Below are positions 5,930 through 10,083 of a stretch of DNA of 10,083 nucleotides, piece by piece (the stretch's first letter is position 1; each line of letters starts with the position of its first letter). The notes beneath the pieces are model-generated. The model was not told the DNA's origin and did not search any database. It worked only from the letters and a program-made list of their open reading frames with translations. Made by a program: the position numbers and the translations under genes. Origin of the DNA: Cryomorphaceae bacterium (GTDB taxonomy: Bacteria; Bacteroidota; Bacteroidia; Flavobacteriales; Schleiferiaceae); contig JABMNC010000160.1 of assembly GCA_013205365.1 (NCBI GenBank), positions 1-10,083 on the forward strand, read 5' to 3'.

Positions 5930-6655
5930 CTATAATGAAAAAGGCTTAAAGGACACCCCGCCCACATACTCCTTTGGAGTCTGGTTGGTCAGGCGCTTAA
6001 AGGTGTATATGAAGTTATTGACGTTCTCAAAACCCAACTCGAGAGCGACGCTACCCACATTGGAGGCCCCTAAATCAAAAAGACGCTTGGCTTGCTTCAT
6101 TTTTAACCGAGCAATAAGTTCTTTGGGACCAATTTTAAAATGACGCAGGCAGGTTCGCTGCAGCGAGCTTCTACTCATGTTTAGGGACTGGGCCAGGGCC
6201 TCAACCTTGATCTTTTGCTTAATTCGGCTGTTAATGCTTTGTAAAATCAATTCACGGTCGGTCATTTCATACTGTGGAGCATTCTTGCTTCTCGGGCAGG
6301 CCTCAAGGACCCGCTCCATTTTAGCTACAAACTCCTCGACCCCTAGGTCTTCAGAAATACAGTCGATTGCGCCATTGCGGTAGCTCACTATGCGTTGCTC
6401 CGCCGAGTCAGCCGACGTGATAGCAATAAACCACAGCGAATTGGATTTCTTAGAAAGACCAAGATTTTGAATCATGGAGCGGCCCGCGTCAGTGGTACCG
6501 CAAACGTCCAGAAGTAGAAGGTGGGGAAGCGCCGCGTCGCGACTCTCTAGCCACAGCTCAGCACTGGCTGAAACGGCAACATCCAAGCGGTGCTCCTCCA
6601 GCGCGTTTTTGAATCGCGCCAAAAGCCCACCCCGGGGGGAAAGAATTAAGATCAT
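5930..6655 (-). CDS. transcriptional regulator: degenerate receiver domain plus AraC-type DNA-binding domain
   Basis: This 241-aa protein has an N-terminal receiver-like fold (about 1-120) and a C-terminal AraC/XylS domain (about 135-235). The receiver keeps D50 in LLLLD and T80 in FIAIT, the phosphoacceptor and switch positions. The acidic pair normally following strand 1 is replaced by SPR (LILSPRGG, 3-10), and the usual KP motif is absent (GAIDCISEDLGVEEF, 95-109). It may therefore be poorly phosphorylated or a pseudo-receiver. The DNA-binding part shows both helix-turn-helix units: VEALAQSLNMSRSSLQRTC (151-169) and VGSVALELGFENVNNFIYTF (200-219), followed by the family's RLTNQTPKEY. No histidine kinase lies nearby. 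The dehydrogenase gene follows on the same strand 56 nt after the stop, making it a candidate target. The ATG at 6655 has a good -7 element 28 nt upstream. Confidence 0.85.
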   Translation of the reverse strand: MILILSPRGGLLARFKNALEEHRLDVAVSASAELWLESRDAALPHLLLLDVCGTTDAGRSMIQNLGLSKKSNSLWFIAITSADSAEQRIVSYRNGAIDCISEDLGVEEFVAKMERVLEACPRSKNAPQYEMTDRELILQSINSRIKQKIKVEALAQSLNMSRSSLQRTCLRHFKIGPKELIARLKMKQAKRLFDLGASNVGSVALELGFENVNNFIYTFKRLTNQTPKEYVGGVSFKPFSL

Positions 6656-6683
6656 TAAGAGTTAGGTTCATTGGTTGGTTTAA

Positions 6684-6691
6684 CAAATATA
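6684..6691 (-). promoter_or_regulatory. putative promoter of the regulator gene, -7 element TATATTTG
   Basis: The minus strand reads TATATTTG, matching TAnnTTTG, 28 nt before the ATG at 6655. The -33 region has no TTTG. A C8 run (6722-6729; G8 on the coding strand) lies about 30 nt further upstream. Confidence 0.5.
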
Positions 6692-6727
6692 AGCGTCGTG
6701 TCGTAACACCCCCACTAACAGCCCCCC

Positions 6728-6836
6728 CCAATCAGAGAAAATAGACCACTAACCAATCAAAAACGACTAAAAGATTGGGATTATAGAATCCTATGCCGTT
6801 CGCAACCCAGGGCCCTCTGAGCAAAGCGAACCAATC
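6728..6836. repeat. cluster of CCAATC motifs in the intergenic region
   Basis: CCAATC occurs at 6728-6733, 6753-6758 and 6831-6836, and inverted (GATTGG) at 6773-6778. The second and third share the 8-mer AACCAATC. The copies at 6753 and 6773 form a 6-bp inverted repeat with a 14-nt loop. They lie between the regulator promoter and the tRNA-Cys terminator and could be regulator sites. Otherwise I see nothing in 6692-6868. Confidence 0.25.
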
Positions 6837-6868
6837 GTTTTTAACCACAGCCCCACAACCTGTAAAAA

Positions 6869-6899
6869 CAAAAAAACCGGAAGCAATGAGCGTCCGGTT
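6869..6899 (-). terminator. intrinsic terminator downstream of tRNA-Cys
   Basis: On the minus strand AACCGGA (6899-6893) pairs with TCCGGTT (6881-6875), with a further inner GC/GC pairing around a 5-nt loop, followed by a T-rich run (6876-6871 and beyond). It begins 10 nt after the tRNA 3' end. Confidence 0.8.
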
Positions 6900-6908
6900 A
6901 ATTTTTAG

Positions 6909-6979
6909 AGGTCTCGAGCGGATTCGAACCGCTGTACAGGCTTTTGCAGAGCCTTGCCTAACCACTCGGCCACGAGACC
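6909..6979 (-). tRNA. tRNA-Cys (anticodon GCA)
   Basis: The minus strand folds into a full cloverleaf of 71 nt: acceptor stem GGTCTCG/CGAGACC (7 bp), D-arm GCC...GGC, anticodon stem AGGCT/AGCCT around loop CTGCAAA (anticodon GCA), variable region GTAC, and T-arm AGCGG-TTCGAAT-CCGCT. The discriminator base is U73, a known identity element for cysteinyl-tRNA synthetase. The 3' CCA is not encoded (the DNA continues CTA), so it must be added by the CCA enzyme. It is a single tRNA gene with its own -7 element (6991-6998) and a terminator just downstream. Confidence 0.97.
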
Positions 6980-6990
6980 CATAAGGAGTG

Positions 6991-6998
6991 CAAAAGTA
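6991..6998 (-). promoter_or_regulatory. putative tRNA-Cys promoter, -7 element TACTTTTG
   Basis: The minus strand reads TACTTTTG (TAnnTTTG), 12 nt upstream of the mature tRNA 5' end, which would place the transcription start about 5-7 nt before the tRNA. The same octamer precedes rpiB. A TTTG at the -33 distance is not evident. Confidence 0.55.
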
Positions 6999-7039
6999 AA
7001 GCATCAGAGGCCACGCCGAGCCCTGGCGCAACCAGAACC

Positions 7040-7405
7040 CTAACGCCGGACGTCCCAAACCACCGCAACGGCATGCACGTCGCCATCAATGGGTGGATTT
7101 AGCTTGGTAATTGAAACCTTAACTCGTTCTATTTTAGGGTGTTCTTCAAGGGCGCGCAGGGCAACCCGGTCGCAAACGTTCTCTAGAAGTTTTGCGCGCA
7201 CCGCCATTTCTTGACTAACAATGCGGCGCAAAGCAACGTAGTCTACGGTGTCTTGGAGCTCGTCGCTAGCGGCAGAAAGCCCCACCTTGGCCCAGACACG
7301 TAGGTTGATCAAGTAATCGCTTCCGATGAGCGCCTCTTCGGGCAAGCAGCCGTGAAAGGCATACTCGCGCTGGTCCACTAAATCGATTCGAATCCGGCGC
7401 TTCAT
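7040..7405 (-). CDS. folB: dihydroneopterin aldolase
   Basis: FolB splits 7,8-dihydroneopterin into 6-hydroxymethyl-7,8-dihydropterin and glycolaldehyde in folate synthesis. The 121-aa length is typical. Family marks: YAFHGCLPEE (15-24), carrying the substrate-binding Glu; DTVDY (52-56) with the catalytic-type Tyr56; LLENVCDRVA (73-82) with Glu75; and the catalytic lysine K101 in SITKLNPPI (98-106). The ATG at 7405 shares an ATGA overlap with the gltX stop, so the two genes are almost certainly co-transcribed and probably translationally coupled. tRNA-Cys follows 60 nt downstream but has its own promoter. Related FolX-type epimerases share the fold; the intact K and Y positions favour FolB. 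Confidence 0.93.
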   Translation of the reverse strand: MKRRIRIDLVDQREYAFHGCLPEEALIGSDYLINLRVWAKVGLSAASDELQDTVDYVALRRIVSQEMAVRAKLLENVCDRVALRALEEHPKIERVKVSITKLNPPIDGDVHAVAVVWDVRR

Positions 7406-8949
7406 GCTGGGCTAAGCTGGGCAACGGCTTGCGCAACACGAGCCTCGCACTCAAGGCGTCCGATAAGTTCCATAACCCCAAAAATACTAGGCCCCTGGGT
7501 GGTTCCCGCTATGGCAAGACGAAGCACCGGGCCCACCGCACCAAAACCAAGACCAGAGTCCGCTAAAAATGCTTTAAACGCGGCTTCAAGCGACTCTTCG
7601 CGGTAGTCTGTAGCCTCCCAAAGCGCGACGAGTTGGCCAAGATGACTGCCCGACTCTGAAGTCCACTTTTTGGCGACCGTCTGCGGCTCATAAGCGTCAG
7701 GCCGTGCAAACAAATAGGGAGCGGCACCAACAAGGTCGCTTACAAATTCAGCGCGGTCCAAAAACAGGGCAATGGCTTTTGCCGCAAAGTCTTCGCTGAC
7801 CGCAATACCATATTCCGCCTGGACCCCTGCGCGGTATTCTTCGACCAAGACCTCGGGCGAGCGCTGGCGCAAGTGCTGCTGGTTAAACCACGTAGCCTTT
7901 TCAAAATCAAACCGAGCCCCAGCGCGGTGCACTTTGTCGATGGAGAAGGCCTCCACCAACTCGTCGAGGGTAAAAATCTCTTGATTGGTCCCCGGATTCC
8001 AGCCCAAGAAGGCCAGCATATTAACAAAACCCGAAGGATAAAAACCCCGCTCGCGATAGCCGCTGGCCGTTTCGTGGGTTTCTTCGTTGACCCAATTCAG
8101 TGGAAAGACGGGGAACCCTAAACGGTCGCCGTCGCGCTTGGAGAGCTTGCCGTTGCCGTCCGGGCGCAAAAGCAAGGGAAGGTGGGCAAACTCAGGCTGC
8201 TCCCAGCCAAAAAAGCGGTAGAGTAAAACGTGCAATGGCGCCGAAGGAAGCCACTCCTCGCCGCGAATTACATGGCTTATTTCCATCAAATGGTCGTCTA
8301 CCACATTGGCAAGGTGGTAGGTCGGCATGCCATCACCCTTTAAAAGCACCTTGTCGTCGAGGTTCAGGGTGTTGACGCTTACCCAGCTCCGAATTCGGTC
8401 CTCAAACTTAACCTCCTCGTTGCGAGGCATCTTAACCCTAATAACGTAGGGGTGTCCAGAAGCCAAGAGCCGGCTCACCTCGTCTTCGGGCAGGGTCAGG
8501 CCGTTCTTCATCGAGGTGCGGGTGATGCTGTTGTACTGCCAATTCGGGTTTCCTGCGGACTTTGCTCGTTCGCGTATTGCCTCGAGCTCCTCGGGGGTAT
8601 CAAAGGCGAAGTAGGCATGGCCCGCAGCTAAAAGCTGGTCGGCGTACTGTCGGTAGATTGGCTTGCGGTCTGATTGGCGGTAGGGGGCATGGGGGCCGTG
8701 GTCGGCAAGTCGTCCGCCAACACCAATTCCTTCGTCGGGAGAAATTCCGCACCAAGCCAGGGCATCAACAATGTATTGCTCGGCGCCGGGCACAAAACGA
8801 GCCTGGTCGGTGTCTTCGATGCGAAGCAAAAAATCACCCCCTAACTTTTTGGCAAACAAATAGTTGTAAAGCGCAGTGCGGACTCCGCCCATATGGAGCG
8901 GGCCGGTGGGGCTGGGGGCAAAACGAACGCGAACGCGGCGGTCAGACAT
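7402..8949 (-). CDS. gltX: glutamate-tRNA ligase (GluRS)
   Basis: GltX charges tRNA-Glu. The chosen ATG at 8949 gives 515 residues beginning MSDRRVRVRFAPSPTGPLHMGG, the canonical class I N-terminus with the HIGH-like motif PLHMGG (17-22). The KMSKS counterpart is KLSKR (268-272), and DTDQAR (46-51), GDGMPTYHLANVVDDH (205-220) and HVIRGEEW (226-233) are standard catalytic-core segments. The C-terminal anticodon-binding helical domain is complete. The frame extends upstream to a GTG at 8997, but the 16 extra residues do not look like the family and a perfect -7 element (8970-8977) lies inside them, so 8949 is preferred. It is first in a gltX-folB unit (ATGA overlap) and diverges from lysS across 82 bp. 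GC is visibly higher than in the rpiB-ybeY section. Confidence 0.97.
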   Translation of the reverse strand: MSDRRVRVRFAPSPTGPLHMGGVRTALYNYLFAKKLGGDFLLRIEDTDQARFVPGAEQYIVDALAWCGISPDEGIGVGGRLADHGPHAPYRQSDRKPIYRQYADQLLAAGHAYFAFDTPEELEAIRERAKSAGNPNWQYNSITRTSMKNGLTLPEDEVSRLLASGHPYVIRVKMPRNEEVKFEDRIRSWVSVNTLNLDDKVLLKGDGMPTYHLANVVDDHLMEISHVIRGEEWLPSAPLHVLLYRFFGWEQPEFAHLPLLLRPDGNGKLSKRDGDRLGFPVFPLNWVNEETHETASGYRERGFYPSGFVNMLAFLGWNPGTNQEIFTLDELVEAFSIDKVHRAGARFDFEKATWFNQQHLRQRSPEVLVEEYRAGVQAEYGIAVSEDFAAKAIALFLDRAEFVSDLVGAAPYLFARPDAYEPQTVAKKWTSESGSHLGQLVALWEATDYREESLEAAFKAFLADSGLGFGAVGPVLRLAIAGTTQGPSIFGVMELIGRLECEARVAQAVAQLSPA

Positions 8950-8969
8950 GATAAAATTCTTGAGGTAGG

Positions 8970-8977
8970 CAAAGATA
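8970..8977 (-). promoter_or_regulatory. putative gltX promoter, -7 element TATCTTTG
   Basis: The minus strand reads TATCTTTG (TAnnTTTG), 20 nt before the ATG at 8949. It is the same octamer as in the divergent lysS promoter. No -33 TTTG is evident in the GC-rich stretch between the two. Confidence 0.6.
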
Positions 8978-8996
8978 CGGCGCCGGGAAACGCCCA

Positions 8997-9009
8997 CCCC
9001 CGCAGGGGG
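8997..9009. repeat. GC-rich inverted repeat CCCCC-GCA-GGGGG between divergent promoters
   Basis: Five C (8997-9001) and five G (9005-9009, in a run of seven G to 9011) flank GCA. It lies between the two divergent -7 elements, where the -33 contacts of both promoters would fall. It may be a shared operator or simple GC-rich spacer. Confidence 0.3.
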
Positions 9010-9019
9010 GGCAAGGCCC

Positions 9020-9027
9020 TATCTTTG
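9020..9027 (+). promoter_or_regulatory. putative lysS promoter, -7 element TATCTTTG (near-leaderless mRNA)
   Basis: TATCTTTG matches TAnnTTTG and ends only 4 nt before the lysS ATG (9032). The transcription start should then fall at or within a few bases of the start codon, so the mRNA would be leaderless or nearly so. Confidence 0.6.
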
Positions 9028-9031
9028 CAGC

Positions 9032-10083
9032 ATGGAGCGCCAACTTAGCGAACAAGAACTATTTAGACGTCAAGCACTGGCAGACCTTAGGGCCATTGGC
9101 CTGGACCCCTATCCCGCGGCAGAAGTCCCCGTAACCCATTTGGCAGAGGGCATTTTAAGTGACTACCCGAGCAACCCAGAGGGCTTTACTGAGGTCTGCG
9201 TAGCGGGCAGGCTTATGGCCAAGCGCATCATGGGCAAGGCCTCTTTTGCGAGCATTCAAGACAGTTCGGGCCGCATTCAGGCCTACGTGAACCGCGACGA
9301 AGTTTGCCCTGGCGAAGACAAGTCCTTGTATAATGACGTCTTCAAAAAGCACCTAGACTTGGGTGATTTTGTGGCCATTTATGGTCATGTTTTTACCACG
9401 CAAACGGGCGAAATCAGCGTTCATGCCAAACGCATAGTACTGCTTAGCAAGTCTTTGCGCCCTCTGCCGACCGTCAAAAAAGACGCGGACGGAACCCTCC
9501 ACGACTCCTTCAGCGACCCCGAACTTCGCTACCGACAGCGCTACGTGGACCTTGTGGTGAACGAGGGCGTGCGCGACGTCTTTGTCAAGCGCAGCAAAAT
9601 ATTCAGCACGATGCGCCGCATTTTCAATGAGGCCGGATACCTTGAGGTGGAGACTCCGATTCTGCAGCCCATTCCGGGCGGAGCCGCCGCGCGGCCCTTT
9701 GCAACCCACCACAACGCCCTAGATATTCCGCTTTATTTGCGCATTGCCAATGAGCTGTATCTCAAAAGATTAATTGTAGGCGGATTCGACGGCGTCTATG
9801 AATTTGCCAAGGACTTTCGCAACGAGGGCATGGACCGCACCCACAACCCGGAGTTCACGGTAATGGAGATTTACGTGGCCTACAAGGACTACCGCTGGAT
9901 GATGGACTTCACCGAGAAGGCCCTAGCCCAGATCGCCCTTGAGCTCAACGGAAGCACCAGCCTGACAGTCGGAGGCAAGACCATTTCACTTCAGGCTCCC
10001 TTTCTGCGACTGCCCATTTTGGAGGCGATTAAAACGCATACCGGGCTCGACCTGATTGGCAAGTCCGAGGAAGAGTTGCGCGC
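9032..10083 (+). CDS. lysS: lysine-tRNA ligase, class II (N-terminal part; 3' end outside window)
   Basis: The frame opens at ATG 9032 and runs off the right edge after about 350 codons of an expected 500 or more. The N-terminal OB-fold tRNA-binding domain is clear (VCVAGRLMAKRIMGKASFASIQDSSGR split over residues 55-81), followed by the class II catalytic core: RYRQRYVDLVVN (166-177), a family hallmark; motif 1 around EAGYLEVETPIL (200-211); GGAAARPFATHHNALD (216-231); LYLRIANELYLKRL (234-247); and motif 2 FRNEGMDRTHNPEFT (262-276). It charges tRNA-Lys with lysine. Motif 3 lies beyond the window. Start choice: the -7 element ends 4 nt upstream, leaving no room for an earlier start or a ribosome-binding site. 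It diverges from gltX, the only strand change among the genes right of the AT-rich island. Confidence 0.96.
   Translation, partial: MERQLSEQELFRRQALADLRAIGLDPYPAAEVPVTHLAEGILSDYPSNPEGFTEVCVAGRLMAKRIMGKASFASIQDSSGRIQAYVNRDEVCPGEDKSLYNDVFKKHLDLGDFVAIYGHVFTTQTGEISVHAKRIVLLSKSLRPLPTVKKDADGTLHDSFSDPELRYRQRYVDLVVNEGVRDVFVKRSKIFSTMRRIFNEAGYLEVETPILQPIPGGAAARPFATHHNALDIPLYLRIANELYLKRLIVGGFDGVYEFAKDFRNEGMDRTHNPEFTVMEIYVAYKDYRWMMDFTEKALAQIALELNGSTSLTVGGKTISLQAPFLRLPILEAIKTHTGLDLIGKSEEELR

Noticed and set aside
6732..7058. Minus-strand open frame of 108 codons covering the tRNA-Cys region
   Set aside because: It reads straight through the tRNA and its terminator, starts inside folB and has no family resemblance; it is chance openness.
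8562..8951. Plus-strand open frame of 129 codons opposite gltX
   Set aside because: It is antisense to a well-conserved gene, has an Arg/Gly/Gln-rich low-information sequence and lacks a promoter; it is a shadow of GC-rich coding DNA.
8950..8997. GTG start extending gltX by 16 residues
   Set aside because: The extension contains the TATCTTTG promoter element and does not resemble the GltX N-terminus, which begins just before VRFAPSPTG.
8950..9031. Divergent gltX/lysS gap as an alternative origin
   Set aside because: It is the only head-to-head gene pair here, but it is short, GC-rich in the centre and has no DnaA-box-like words; it is better explained as a double promoter.
9353..9712. Minus-strand open frame of 119 codons opposite lysS
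   Set aside because: It lies fully inside the conserved lysS coding region with no recognisable domain.
1..10083. CRISPR array, insertion sequence, toxin-antitoxin or defence genes
   Set aside because: I found no regularly spaced long repeats, transposase-like frames, terminal inverted repeats or defence-type domains; the content is core housekeeping genes.

Overview
The window looks like chromosomal DNA of a Bacteroidota (Flavobacteriales-like) bacterium with a moderate GC content of roughly 50%. Three things point there. Octamers of the form TAnnTTTG, the -7 element of this phylum, sit just upstream of nearly every transcription unit. Shine-Dalgarno sequences are missing before the start codons I inspected. 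The proteins (delta'-type HolB tail, YbeY with GYDD in place of GYDH, GltX, MnmG) look like the Bacteroidota versions. There is no mobile element, CRISPR array or obvious foreign gene cargo; these are mostly core housekeeping genes.

Layout: (1) 2-421 (+) is the C-terminal part of a DNA polymerase III delta' subunit. It meets a convergent operon end-on with a 29-nt overlap. (2) 4001-393 (-) is a tight four-gene unit: rpiB, ybeY, mnmG and a class I SAM methyltransferase with an N-terminal zinc-ribbon-like motif. Gaps are between a 17-nt overlap and 16 nt. (3) Two near-perfect parS-like 16-mers (CACGTG core) bracket mnmG, one in the 3' end of ybeY and one in the mnmG/methyltransferase junction. 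(4) 4002-4340 is a 339-nt non-coding island of about 25% GC (hand count) with DnaA-box-like 9-mers, an iteron-like array of GTTRATWA repeats about 22 bp apart, a 12-bp direct repeat and a nested inverted repeat. (5) 5873-4341 (-) is an ALDH7/antiquitin-type semialdehyde dehydrogenase, preceded by a regulator (6655-5930, -) that fuses a degenerate receiver domain to an AraC-type DNA-binding domain. (6) tRNA-Cys(GCA) with its own promoter and terminator, then folB and gltX (-), coupled by an ATGA overlap. (7) lysS (+), diverging from gltX and running off the right edge.

The most interesting reading is that this may be an origin-proximal segment. parS sites normally cluster near oriC, mnmG (gidA) is a classic oriC neighbour, and the AT-rich repeat-bearing island lies 0.8 kb from the nearer parS. 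The parS calls are fairly strong. The oriC call is a hypothesis: the DnaA boxes are degenerate, genes do not switch strand at the island, and a rough count of a few sequence lines on each side shows no GC-skew reversal.

The genes serve translation and tRNA modification (mnmG, gltX, lysS, tRNA-Cys), ribosome maturation (ybeY), the pentose phosphate pathway (rpiB), folate synthesis (folB), replication (holB) and probably lysine catabolism (the ALDH7-type enzyme, perhaps controlled by the adjacent regulator).
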